The position numbers were made by a program, and so were the translations under genes. A DNA stretch of 64,000 nucleotides, taken from Acetilactobacillus jinshanensis (GTDB lineage: Bacteria; Bacillota; Bacilli; Lactobacillales; Lactobacillaceae). Under the pieces are notes generated by a model that had not been told where the DNA came from, did no database searches, and saw only the letters and a list, made by a program, of their open reading frames with translations. Location: the NCBI RefSeq assembly GCF_004359375.1, contig NZ_CP034726.1, positions 930,001 to 994,000 of the forward strand. The letters are read 5' to 3'. Below are positions 8,522 through 16,370 of this stretch, piece after piece (the stretch's first letter is position 1; each line of letters opens with the position of its first letter).

Positions 8522-8704
8522 ATGATGGAAGTAACATTAGGTGCTTTTAAAAAAGGTGTTAAAGCTTACCAGAATTCATCTAGTAAGAGTCCACAAACTT
8601 TAGCTCGTTTGATGAGCGAATATGATGACTTATCATTTAAACACAACGCTCACCAGGCTGAACTGAACAAGTTAGCCGACAGCATTCGCGTTCACGAATC
8701 CTAA
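8522..8704 (+). CDS. Small hypothetical protein, helical
   Basis: 60 residues, soluble and mostly helical by composition, with a central LARLMSEYDDLSF segment and a second amphipathic helix. I do not recognise the family. The frame starts at a GTG at 8513, but AGGAAG spaced eight bases from the ATG at 8522 makes the later start more likely. It has its own promoter (TATAAT about 45 bases upstream) and a following terminator, so it is a real small transcription unit. Confidence 0.6.
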   Translation: MMEVTLGAFKKGVKAYQNSSSKSPQTLARLMSEYDDLSFKHNAHQAELNKLADSIRVHES

Positions 8705-8745
8705 CTTTCACCAGACAAATTCGTTCGCTTCGTATATGCCTCATT

Positions 8746-8774
8746 ATGCCTCCGCTATAATTGAGGCATTTTTG
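8746..8774 (+). terminator. Terminator of the small gene at 8522-8704
   Basis: The stem ATGCCTC/GAGGCAT is followed by TTTTTG. Confidence 0.75.
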
Positions 8775-8778
8775 TTAC

Positions 8779-9507
8779 CTAATTTAATAGTGCTAACTGG
8801 CTAAAGAACTTCACAGCATCTTCCCTAATCATGATTAAGCCCACGTTGTACGAAAAGTGTAACGGCTGCTTATTGATCGCGATGATTGGGACGTTTGGCT
8901 GATGATACTTGATTAGATCTGCGAACGGTTCAACTTTCATAGCTGTACTAACGATTACAATTAAGTCGGCGTTCAGCATCACGTTCATACTACGTTTAAA
9001 TTTCTTCTGATTGATACTTTCACCATATAAAACTAAGTTGGGTCGAATCAATCCGCCGTCCGCTTGATGAACAGGGGACTTAACGTACTGTCGCCAATCA
9101 ACTTTCCGGTGACACTTCATGCATTCGCAGTCGTAAATGTTACCGTGAAATTCAATTAGCCGTTGCGGATCAGCATGAGCTAAGTGATACAGATTATCCA
9201 CGTTCTGAGTAATAATGGTGGCTTTCCCCATCCGGGTTAGTTTAGCCTGGACATTGTGAATGACGTTCGGTTTAGCCTGGGGATGATACATATACTTGAC
9301 CATGAACTTATGAAACGTTTTGGGATGGTGCATTAAGCAGTCATGACTTAAGTACCATTCCGCTGATCGTTTCTGCTTTTTCCTGCGGTGATATAAACCA
9401 TTTTTGGATCGGTAATCAGGAATTCCCGACGGTGTCGACACTCCGGCACCCGTTAAAAAGACGATGTGCTTTGAAATCTTAAACAAATTAATGATATTCG
9501 CGTCCAT
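8779..9507 (-). CDS. Sir2-family NAD-dependent protein deacylase (paralogue 2)
   Basis: 242 residues, colinear with the protein at 1360-2085 and clearly a duplicate by sequence. It has GAGVSTPSGIPDYR, TQNVDNLY and the catalytic His in EFHGNIYDCECMKC. As in the first copy, only one Cys cluster (CECMKC) remains, and the second pair is replaced by SPVHQADGG. The shared His and acidic residues at that site suggest a common altered zinc site rather than random decay. One difference: the segment after the LYGE motif reads VIVSTAMKV where paralogue 1 has VIVGTAMAV, so a Gly of the NAD pocket (GTA) is replaced by Ser. Monocistronic. Confidence 0.88.
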   Translation of the reverse strand: MDANIINLFKISKHIVFLTGAGVSTPSGIPDYRSKNGLYHRRKKQKRSAEWYLSHDCLMHHPKTFHKFMVKYMYHPQAKPNVIHNVQAKLTRMGKATIITQNVDNLYHLAHADPQRLIEFHGNIYDCECMKCHRKVDWRQYVKSPVHQADGGLIRPNLVLYGESINQKKFKRSMNVMLNADLIVIVSTAMKVEPFADLIKYHQPNVPIIAINKQPLHFSYNVGLIMIREDAVKFFSQLALLN

Positions 9508-9594
9508 GGTGTTCGCTTTCCTCTTAAATAATGTCCACTTCGTATTATAATGGACTCAACTAATAAAAGAGCATTATTATAGGAAGCGTTTAAC

Positions 9595-10557
9595 ATGCTA
9601 GTTCTATGGAATTCCATTCAAAGCGTCCTGGTCATCGTTCTGATCATGGCACTTGGTTACGTATTACGAAAAGAGAAGTGGCTATCGGATAGTTTTGGTA
9701 ACGATATTGCGCGACTGATTCTGAACATCTCGTTACCAGCTGCGATCTTCGTTACCGTGTTAGAAAAGCTGAACCGTGGCGAATTAGCAAGTTTCTCCGG
9801 ATACTTGTTACTCGGTGTAATTGCCTTTGCCATCAGTTACGTTCTGTCAATCGTCTGGGCAAGAGTGGCCCACGTCGGCACCGGTCGAATCGGGACCTTT
9901 ATCAACGGGATTACGAACCCTAATACCGTCTTCATTGGTTTGCCGTTGAACGTTGCACTTTTTGGTAACCAGAGTTTAACTTACTTCCTGGTCTACTACG
10001 TGCTGGATGTCTTCTCGACCTGGACTGCCGGACTGTTTATCGTCAACAGTGATGATCCAACCACTAAGAACAAGAAGACCTACTTGGACTGGCACAAGAT
10101 ATTACCGGTTCCGTTACTGGCTTTTATCATCGCGATCGTAGTCCTACTGTTCAATATCCCAATCCTCAAGATTACCTTCGTTAAGTCATCATTGACCTAC
10201 ATCGGTAGTCTAGTCACACCGTTGTCATTAATCTACATCGGGATCATTTTGGCCAACGCCGGACTAAAGAACATGCGCTTTGACCTTGATACCGTCATGG
10301 TCATGATCGGCCGTTTCGTCTGTGTCCCAGCCATCATGATCGGGGTATTGTTAGTTGCCATGAAATTCGCAACTCTGCCAAAGTTACTGACCCAGACTAT
10401 GGTCATCCAGTCAGCAGTACCAGCCATCGCGGTCTTACCGATCTTGGTTCATAACGCCCATGGTGACGTTAAGTTCTCGGCTAACGTCGTATCGATCTCG
10501 ACCGTCATGTTCATCGTTGTGATCCCGATCCTGATGTTCGTAATCCAGTATCTATAA
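9595..10557 (+). CDS. AEC-family (auxin efflux carrier) transporter
   Basis: 320 residues, about ten membrane helices in two inverted halves, as usual for the AEC/BART superfamily. Marks are NISLPAAIFVTVLEKL near the start and the NGITNPNTVFIGLPLNVALFG segment, the first of the family's helix-break motifs. In lactic acid bacteria such proteins are often linked to malate or other organic-acid export, but the substrate here is unknown. The ATG follows AGGAAG by eight bases. A glutathione peroxidase gene follows after 36 bases and may be co-transcribed. Confidence 0.88.
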   Translation: MLVLWNSIQSVLVIVLIMALGYVLRKEKWLSDSFGNDIARLILNISLPAAIFVTVLEKLNRGELASFSGYLLLGVIAFAISYVLSIVWARVAHVGTGRIGTFINGITNPNTVFIGLPLNVALFGNQSLTYFLVYYVLDVFSTWTAGLFIVNSDDPTTKNKKTYLDWHKILPVPLLAFIIAIVVLLFNIPILKITFVKSSLTYIGSLVTPLSLIYIGIILANAGLKNMRFDLDTVMVMIGRFVCVPAIMIGVLLVAMKFATLPKLLTQTMVIQSAVPAIAVLPILVHNAHGDVKFSANVVSISTVMFIVVIPILMFVIQYL

Positions 10558-10593
10558 TAGGAAAACAAGTCAAAAGTATTAAGGATGAAAATA

Positions 10594-11064
10594 ATGAATA
10601 TTTATGATTTTAAAGCCACCGAAGTCAGCGGCCAGCCGATCGATTTCAGTGATTATAAGGGTAAAGTAATTATCGTCGTCAACACCGCTAGTAAGTGTGG
10701 CTTTGCCAAGGAATTAAAGGGCTTGGAAGCTTTATACAAGGAGTATCATCAGGACGGTCTAGAAGTCGTCGGCTTCCCAAGTAATCAGTTCCGTCAGGAA
10801 TTAAGCTCCAGTAAAAAGGCTAGTCAATACTGTAAGATGCACTACGGTGTTACATTCCCGATGACCACAATGGTCAAAGTCAACGGTAAAGATGCTGCAC
10901 CGATCTTTAAGTATCTGAAGAAAGAATCCGGCCACGGCTTCATCAAATGGAACTACACCAAATTCTTGATTGGCCGAAATGGTAAGTTAATCCATCGTTA
11001 CGCTACACCGGTAATGCCGAAGAAGATGGAACCAGCAATCGTTAAAGCTTTACAGACTAAGTAG
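10594..11064 (+). CDS. Glutathione peroxidase family protein
   Basis: 156 residues from the ATG at 10594, chosen because AAGG lies at a good distance; an ATG at 10585 is almost on top of it. Thioredoxin-fold peroxidase reducing H2O2 or lipid peroxides. The catalytic residues are present: Cys35 in NTASKCGF, Gln65 in FPSNQF, Trp119 and Asn120 in KWNYTKF. Cys80 in ASQYCKMHYGV could be the resolving Cys of the thioredoxin-dependent form. The common GFPCNQF motif has Ser instead of Cys. It shares a likely operon with the AEC carrier and the small gene that follows 11 bases later. Confidence 0.93.
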   Translation: MNIYDFKATEVSGQPIDFSDYKGKVIIVVNTASKCGFAKELKGLEALYKEYHQDGLEVVGFPSNQFRQELSSSKKASQYCKMHYGVTFPMTTMVKVNGKDAAPIFKYLKKESGHGFIKWNYTKFLIGRNGKLIHRYATPVMPKKMEPAIVKALQTK

Positions 11065-11075
11065 AGGTGATTACT

Positions 11076-11459
11076 TTGGCTGCAATCACGAGTGATCGAA
11101 TCGATAAGGTCTTTAAAAAGATTCTGGACGAAAATAAGCACGGTGCCATCAGTCTGGATACCTTCATGAAGACGATCGAAAACGTCATCATGGAACTATC
11201 ACCTGAGCAGACGAAGACGTTCGAAACCCAATTAGCAAAAGCCCAGCATAAGCCGGGTGGTGCGATCAATCCACCAATCCCAAAAAATATTCAGAAGTAC
11301 TTTGACCAGGCCAAGATCTATTATGTGGACCAAAAGGGCTTGTATTACCATGGTCATGAAACTAAGCGTGGCACCGGTGGCAGGCTAGTTGGCTATAAAG
11401 ACTTACCTCATTTGGCTGAAGTTGCCAGGGCGTTTATATCGGATAAGTTTGGTAAGTAA
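11076..11459 (+). CDS. Hypothetical protein, last gene of the peroxidase cluster
   Basis: 127 residues, soluble. I do not recognise the family. The N-terminal half (DRIDKVFKKILDENKHG...) is helical. The C-terminal half (IYYVDQKGLYYHGHETKRG...) is beta-like and ends in a helix. The start is a TTG at 11076 with AGAGGTGA six bases upstream; a GTG at 11067 overlaps that site. It lies 11 bases after the peroxidase stop and is surely co-transcribed with it. Confidence 0.6.
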   Translation: MAAITSDRIDKVFKKILDENKHGAISLDTFMKTIENVIMELSPEQTKTFETQLAKAQHKPGGAINPPIPKNIQKYFDQAKIYYVDQKGLYYHGHETKRGTGGRLVGYKDLPHLAEVARAFISDKFGK

Positions 11460-11470
11460 TTAGCTAAGAT

Positions 11471-11625
11471 GTGATATTCTATAGTTACAGTGATGAATAC
11501 CAAGTAGCGCCTTAGGTTTCTATCTTAATTTATTAATGATAATATAAATTATGGTAAGAATAGCTAGGGCGATCAATTGGATTACTTATTCAAAGGAATG
11601 GCGCTTCAAATAGCGCTTTTCTTTT
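11471..11625 (+). ncRNA. Structured RNA candidate, unit 1 of a tandem duplication
   Basis: An extended -10 (TGATATTCT, about 11472-11480) is followed by a non-coding stretch with a long hairpin: CGCCTTAG (near 11508-11515) pairs with CTAGGGCG (near 11563-11570), with further pairing of TATCTT and AAGAATA inside. The GCGCT/AGCGC hairpin at 11600-11625 with TTTTCTTTT ends it. The first bases resemble the second candidate at 11763-11874. It could also be the 3' untranslated region of the peroxidase operon. Confidence 0.4.
11600..11625 (+). terminator. Terminator after the peroxidase operon and RNA candidate 1
   Basis: The stem GCGCT/AGCGC has a short loop and is followed by TTTTCTTTT. Confidence 0.6.
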
Positions 11626-11640
11626 ACCCTGATAAATAAT

Positions 11641-11747
11641 TTGAATATTCATAGAAAATACGATATTTTAAAGTTGCGTTAAGGAATTTTGACACGCAAT
11701 GGTTTCAAGATTTACAGAGAGTCTACTGAAAAGTGGACTTTTTGTGT
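11641..11747 (+). ncRNA. Orphan par-like antitoxin RNA (RNA II type), copy 1
   Basis: TTGAAT (11641-11646), a 17-base spacer and TATTTT (11664-11669) drive a predicted RNA of about 70 bases. It ends in the hairpin AGTCTAC/GTGGACT and TTTTT at 11719-11746. Promoter, length and terminator loop (TGAAAA) match the copy at 11897-12002, so the two are paralogous. The central part differs, and no toxin gene in the window carries matching repeats, so this copy either lost its partner or acts on a gene elsewhere. Confidence 0.5.
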
Positions 11748-11762
11748 TTGCTTTGATGGATT

Positions 11763-11874
11763 TATGATATTATATAAGTACGAATGTGAGTAACAAATAG
11801 TTATAGGATGTCGCGGGACGATAACCCGAGATGCAATATAATTGGCACTTCAGTTTGAAGTGCCTTTATTTTTA
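11763..11874 (+). ncRNA. Structured RNA candidate, unit 2 of a tandem duplication
   Basis: An extended -10 (TGATATTAT, about 11765-11773) precedes a non-coding stretch of about 95 bases. A hairpin with CGGG/CCCG at its core lies at about 11805-11842 and a strong terminator (GGCACTTCA/TGAAGTGCC, TTTATTTTTA) at 11844-11874. Its 5' part aligns with the RNA candidate at 11471, and, like that one, it is followed by an antitoxin-type RNA. Confidence 0.4.
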
Positions 11875-11896
11875 TTTAAATAACTCATGTAAATAT

Positions 11897-12002
11897 TTGA
11901 ATATTTATGGATAATACGATATTCTGAAGATGCATTGAGAAATCTAGACTTAATTGTCTCAAGGTTTTAAAAAAGTCTACTGAAAAGTAGGCTTTTTTTT
12001 TG
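11897..12002 (+). ncRNA. Par-like type I antitoxin RNA (RNA II)
   Basis: TTGAAT (11897-11902), 17 bases and TATTCT (11920-11925) give a predicted start near 11931. The AGTCTACT/AGTAGGCT hairpin with nine T ends the RNA near 12001, for about 70 bases. Two blocks repeat the plus-strand sequence of the toxin's initiation region: GCATTGAGAAAT..CTAGAC (11932-11949 against 12145-12163) and CAAGG (11960-11964 against 12174-12178). The spacing between the blocks is ten bases in both. The RNA is therefore antisense to the toxin mRNA, including its start codon, as in the Enterococcus par system. Confidence 0.7.
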
Positions 12003-12005
12003 TAT

Positions 12006-12035
12006 ATAAAAAGGCCGTCCAGTTAAGGACGACCT
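12006..12035 (-). terminator. Terminator of the Fst-like toxin mRNA
   Basis: The stem AGGTCGTCC/GGACGGCCT with TTTTTATA on the minus strand lies 34 bases beyond the toxin stop codon. It faces the antitoxin terminator. Confidence 0.8.
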
Positions 12036-12068
12036 AAACGAATACTACAACAGTAAAATGTTAATAAC

Positions 12069-12176
12069 TTATGAATTAAACCAATGGTGGTTTATCCAGT
12101 GAATTATTAGATAAGCTGTAACTGTAGCAATTACGCTTAATTCGGCATTGAGAAATTCTAGACATAACTGCCACAA
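12069..12176 (-). CDS. Fst/Ldr-like type I toxin peptide
   Basis: 35 codons starting at TTG with a near-perfect AGGAGG eight bases upstream. The peptide has one membrane segment (LSVIATVTAYLIIHWINHH) ending in a Trp-x-x-His-His tail, like the 'hydrophobic helix then WLxxR/H' form of Fst-family toxins. These insert in the membrane and damage the cell when unregulated. The leader has a CATCTCA/TGAG helix covering the ribosome-binding site, another feature of Fst mRNAs. A minus-strand extended -10 (TGATATACT) near 12215 is the likely promoter. A GTG in another frame gives a non-hydrophobic peptide and is less likely. The antitoxin RNA converges from 11897. Confidence 0.65.
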   Translation of the reverse strand: MWQLCLEFLNAELSVIATVTAYLIIHWINHHWFNS

Positions 12177-12346
12177 GGCTATCACCTCCTCATTTTGAGA
12201 TGACAGATATAAGTATATCAAAAGTTTCCTTATAAGTGGTGTACTTTATCTTATAGTGTTTAGGTATACCAAAAGTTATTTTCCAGTAGCGCCTCATCTC
12301 ACAACTTGCTATAATAGGGGCGAATAGACACGGGAAAGGAACTGAT

Positions 12347-12613
12347 ATGATGGTATTAACCAAAAAAGACATCGAAGATCTTTTTAACAAGGAACAGGGT
12401 CAATACAAGAAGGACGTCAGCGAAGCCAAGAGTTTAGACAAAGCTAAGGCTGCTCATAAAGATTCTGACACTCAGGATAAAGAACTCGACAAGGACGATC
12501 TTTTTATCCACACCATGAAGCAGATGAAGAACGACGTTAGTGATCCAGACATCTCTAACGATAGTGAAGTCTTCGATGAAGATAAGGAAAACATCGATCG
12601 CGCTAGTAAATGA
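12347..12613 (+). CDS. Small acidic hypothetical protein
   Basis: 88 residues, very rich in Asp, Glu and Lys, with no hydrophobic core, probably largely disordered (for example KDSDTQDKELDKDD). I do not recognise the family. AAAGGA lies six bases before the ATG, and an extended TATAAT promoter (TTGCTATAAT, about 12306-12315) lies about 30 bases further up. A strong terminator follows. Short, charged and independently transcribed: no function can be proposed. Confidence 0.6.
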   Translation: MMVLTKKDIEDLFNKEQGQYKKDVSEAKSLDKAKAAHKDSDTQDKELDKDDLFIHTMKQMKNDVSDPDISNDSEVFDEDKENIDRASK

Positions 12614-12633
12614 TTAAATCAGATTATAGATAT

Positions 12634-12682
12634 AAAGGCTTCGTTTAGTTGATAAACTCAATTAAACGAAGCTTTTTCTTTT
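12634..12682 (+). terminator. Terminator of the small acidic protein gene
   Basis: The arms AAGGCTTCGTTTA/TAAACGAAGCTTT flank a 15-base loop and a T-rich tail. Confidence 0.8.
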
Positions 12683-12803
12683 TGAAATTAATAAAGAGTC
12701 TACATTTTAATCTGATATTGACGATATAACTTGAATAAAGCTAGTATAATAATTGTATATAACAAATAAAGTGTCGATTTTATAAAAAGATGGCCTTAAT
12801 ATT

Positions 12804-15800
12804 ATGATTAATAAACGTAAGTTATTTATCCATAATGATAAAAAATTACTTCATAAGATCGGTAAGCAGTGGGTCGTAATTTCGGCCTTTCTCCTGATGG
12901 CATTGGGTGCTGCAGGAACAACGACTACTACCAATGTGCATGCTACTGTACAAGATAATCAGAGTACTAATTCAGTTGCTACAAGTCAAGTTGCATCCCA
13001 AGCTACATCCTCTAGTAATAATAAGGGTGCTAATACACAAACCTCACAGATTATGAATGCATCAGAAATTATGCATAGCAACTTAGTTAATAATTCTGAT
13101 CGGTCATCTGAGAATGAAATGCTTAATAATTCTCAGAATGTACCATCTAATCAAGTAGCATCAAGCGGTGATAATCATAACAAGTCTTTAATGTTTGGAA
13201 CAGTTCGTAATCTGGCTGAATCAAAAATTCAGAGCTCCCCTAAGATATCAGTTAATAAATCTGATGTCCAGATGATAAATATGGGATCTCTTAACAAAAG
13301 CAATGTTAGCGACTTACTCAGTGATCTTCAGCACCCTACGGCTAAAACATTAGTTATTGATGCGCAAATCCCATCTGCAGGGATAATGATTCCTAATCCA
13401 AAACATTCTTTTAAATTACCATCAAGTGATATGAATATAACATTAAATCTTACGCCTCAAGATCCTAAATATAGTAGTAATACACATCCGACATTCCCTA
13501 CAGTTGAAATATATCCTAATTTAATTCCAACTAATATTAATTCAATTACATTGCCCAAAGGCACAATAATCCCTTTAGTAATTACAGGGAGGAAAGCAAG
13601 GAATGCAACGGAGCCATTAACTAATTGCTACCAAGATTTATTAGATTATAATCCTAAATCTGATACTTTCGGAGATAGTCTATTTGATGTATCTGACCAA
13701 AATAACGGTGAAATAGTAATATCTAGAGACCTACATAGAGTTACATACAAGGATCTTTATAGTGATATTGATGGTGGTATACCAACACCACAATATCAAC
13801 AGAAAAATCCTGGTAGTTCGCATAAAAAGGGCCCAATTACGCTGCCTTCAGATTGGAATTTTGTTGATCAATACGGTAATATTAGTACTCAACTCATTGG
13901 TACAACACGTTTTCCAAAATTAGTTATGGCTAGTAACAGTAACAACGGTAAATCCGTCTTAATTGCTCCTAATGATGATGGCCTGACGTATAAATATGAT
14001 CAAAGTAATAATAGTATTGAATTTGTTAGTGGGTTAGCTCATAGCGATTTAAGCGATTTTTTGGATAATCCATACGTTAAGAGAGCTAACCATATTACAT
14101 TTGATCCAGGTATTAATTTAAAATACGTTAAAAATATGGATGGTATGTTTAAGGGTGATACTAACTTACAATCACTTGATTTCGGCCCGTCATTTAAAAC
14201 ATCAGATATTAGTGATAAGAGTGACATGTTCAAAGGCGACACATCTTTAAATAGCATTACAATTCAATCAAGCGACACTACTTTTAAAAATTCTTCTGAT
14301 GTACCAGACCTGTATGAAAGTAATAATGGTCAGATAATTTCTCCAACGCCTAATGATTTTAGTAAAGGTAATATAGGTACATTTCTTAGTAAGACATTTG
14401 CGCCTAAACCTAGTCCGAATATAAGGAATGGCTTTATTATCTATAATTATGATGGCAAACAGATTAATTCTCGACAAATTTCGTCAGCAGATGATGGTTA
14501 TACGGTTCAGATTAAGAACCTTCCAATTCCTAATCGAACGACTAGTGATAAGAATGTTAGCTATGTTTTTGTTGATCCTAATAAAACTATTTCTTTACAT
14601 AGCAATAGTGATGTTACTGTTGATATTGAGCCAATTAGTGATGCTTATAGCGATGTTAATAACAACATTAGTAGTTATACATCGGAAATGACTAGTCTTA
14701 GTAATGCATTTAATAGTAATTCTCAAATTAGTCACGATCCAACGATCGATGCTATGTGGGCAATTGATAGCACCATGTTTAGTAGTGCTTCAGCTGCCGT
14801 AAGTGGTTATAGAAGTGCTTCTGATCAAGTTTATAATGCAATGAGTCAAATGTCTCAAGCCTATATGGCCTACAGTAACGCTATGACGCTAAAAGGTGAG
14901 GAATATAATGCTTCAAATATTGGTAGCTTGAGTAGTTCAGCAAGTACTGGGATTAGGAATGCATTAACGAGTGCGAATGCTAATAGTAAAGCTATTGCTA
15001 ATGCTGTGGAAGCAATTAAAGATAATAATAGTTTTATTAATGATAATTATAAGAGCATTATTACTAACAAAAAGAATATTAGTAATAACGCAACTTCAAT
15101 TTCTACTAATAGAACTAACATTCAAACTACTAGTGCCAATGCGTCTGCTTCCGCAGTAAGCGCCTACAGTAACGCTTCAAGTTACGCAAATAGTTTATCA
15201 TCTGCAGCATCGAATTCTATTGCCCATTCTATCAATTCAATTAATACTAGTATTAGTGATGCTTATGACAAGGCTATTAGTCAAGCAAACACAGATGCAT
15301 CTAATGCCATAACATCAGCTGAAAGTTTTGCTAGTTCTAGTGCATCGAGTGCATATTCACAGGCTTCTAATTTAGTTAGTAGTTTGAGTAAATCTGCTAG
15401 TAATAGTATTGCTAATCTTTCTAATGCCATAAGTTCGAATAATAGTTGGATTTCCACGAATTATTCTACTGTTAATTCAATGGAAAGTAATTATAGTACT
15501 GTATCTAGCAATGCCCGGAACGCTAATACCTGGGTGTCTTCTAATGGTAATACTGTATCAAATAATGCTAGTAATGCCATTAGTTATGTATCCGTCAATT
15601 CTGGAAGTATTACCAGTACTATGATCCAGACAACTTCAAACTCCGGGTGGATTGCAAGCAATTCATCCCGTTTGACTAGTGCATTTAATAGTACCACTGA
15701 TGCTGATAATTGGATACATGCTAATTCGACTAGTGTAAGTACTATAGAATCAAATTACAATGCAATTTCCGCCAACGCTAATAACGCATTTAATTACATT

Positions 15801-16370
15801 ACTGCTAACTCCAGTAATATTACTAGTGCGTCAACACAGGCTACAACTAATAAGGGATGGATTTCTACTAATTCAGCTAGTGTATTATCTTTGAGTAGTG
15901 AATGGTCGAGTATTAATAGTAAGATTACGGCTGATAGTTCAGCTTTAAATTCTGCTATTAATACTAAAGCTGATACGTCAACGGTAACTAATGATCACAA
16001 CACGTTAAGCGGAAATATTGTTATAGCGTCAAGTATTGCTAGTGAGGCAAGTCAATTAGCTGGCGATAATCAGACATGGATTCACACGAATTCATCTAGT
16101 ATAAGTACAATTGAAAATAACATCGACAATGTTTCTAGCAATGCTCAGAATGCTAATAATTGGGTAACTAGCTATGGAAGTACTGTATCCAATAATGCTT
16201 CAAATGCATTAAATAGTACTGATACTAATGCCCAAAGTATTACTATCTTGAATAATGATAAAGCTGATAAGAGTAGCATTAATACTAGGTTTACCAAAGA
16301 TGAAAAGAGCATTTCTGATAATACTAGTAACATTACTAAGAATGCTCAAAATATTTGCTACCAACACTAG
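12804..16370 (+). CDS. Giant surface protein A, N-terminal part (interrupted by a frameshift)
   Basis: 1,188 codons before a premature stop. The N-terminus has the motif HKIGKQWVVISAF followed by a hydrophobic run, a KxYKxGKxW-like signal peptide used by exported Ser-rich proteins. A Ser/Asn/Gln linker follows (about 45-150), then a globular beta-rich region with a DUF285 bacterial-LRR segment (about 390-490, MDGMFKGDTNLQSLDF). Next comes a helical neck (about 610-710) also found in protein B, then a Ser/Asn/Ala-rich stalk with IxxNxxx heptads (for example around 750-780). An extra T at 16354-16356 shifts the frame, and the protein continues in the frame that ends at 19674. The intact product would be about 2,289 residues. 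The ribosome-binding site is weak (AGATGG, 11 bases). Confidence 0.85.
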   Translation: MINKRKLFIHNDKKLLHKIGKQWVVISAFLLMALGAAGTTTTTNVHATVQDNQSTNSVATSQVASQATSSSNNKGANTQTSQIMNASEIMHSNLVNNSDRSSENEMLNNSQNVPSNQVASSGDNHNKSLMFGTVRNLAESKIQSSPKISVNKSDVQMINMGSLNKSNVSDLLSDLQHPTAKTLVIDAQIPSAGIMIPNPKHSFKLPSSDMNITLNLTPQDPKYSSNTHPTFPTVEIYPNLIPTNINSITLPKGTIIPLVITGRKARNATEPLTNCYQDLLDYNPKSDTFGDSLFDVSDQNNGEIVISRDLHRVTYKDLYSDIDGGIPTPQYQQKNPGSSHKKGPITLPSDWNFVDQYGNISTQLIGTTRFPKLVMASNSNNGKSVLIAPNDDGLTYKYDQSNNSIEFVSGLAHSDLSDFLDNPYVKRANHITFDPGINLKYVKNMDGMFKGDTNLQSLDFGPSFKTSDISDKSDMFKGDTSLNSITIQSSDTTFKNSSDVPDLYESNNGQIISPTPNDFSKGNIGTFLSKTFAPKPSPNIRNGFIIYNYDGKQINSRQISSADDGYTVQIKNLPIPNRTTSDKNVSYVFVDPNKTISLHSNSDVTVDIEPISDAYSDVNNNISSYTSEMTSLSNAFNSNSQISHDPTIDAMWAIDSTMFSSASAAVSGYRSASDQVYNAMSQMSQAYMAYSNAMTLKGEEYNASNIGSLSSSASTGIRNALTSANANSKAIANAVEAIKDNNSFINDNYKSIITNKKNISNNATSISTNRTNIQTTSANASASAVSAYSNASSYANSLSSAASNSIAHSINSINTSISDAYDKAISQANTDASNAITSAESFASSSASSAYSQASNLVSSLSKSASNSIANLSNAISSNNSWISTNYSTVNSMESNYSTVSSNARNANTWVSSNGNTVSNNASNAISYVSVNSGSITSTMIQTTSNSGWIASNSSRLTSAFNSTTDADNWIHANSTSVSTIESNYNAISANANNAFNYITANSSNITSASTQATTNKGWISTNSASVLSLSSEWSSINSKITADSSALNSAINTKADTSTVTNDHNTLSGNIVIASSIASEASQLAGDNQTWIHTNSSSISTIENNIDNVSSNAQNANNWVTSYGSTVSNNASNALNSTDTNAQSITILNNDKADKSSINTRFTKDEKSISDNTSNITKNAQNICYQH
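16354..16356 (+). other. Apparent +1 insertion disrupting giant gene A
   Basis: The frame reads N-A-Q-N-I up to ATATTT, then hits TAG five codons later. Removing one T of this TTT restores N-A-Q-N-I-A-T-N-T-S-G-I-S, in register with the repeat pattern on both sides. It is either a sequencing/assembly error in a repeat-rich gene or a real mutation. Confidence 0.85.

Noticed and set aside
8383-8523. Minus-strand frame with a convincing membrane helix (IIKYLFILVVIAVILKGL)
   Set aside because: No ATG or ribosome-binding site. It would begin inside the start region of the small plus-strand gene at 8522, and overlaps that gene's promoter. Possibly a remnant, but not supportable.
12190-12390. 66-codon minus-strand frame over the toxin promoter
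   Set aside because: It overlaps the likely toxin promoter and the start of the acidic protein gene, and has no ribosome-binding site.
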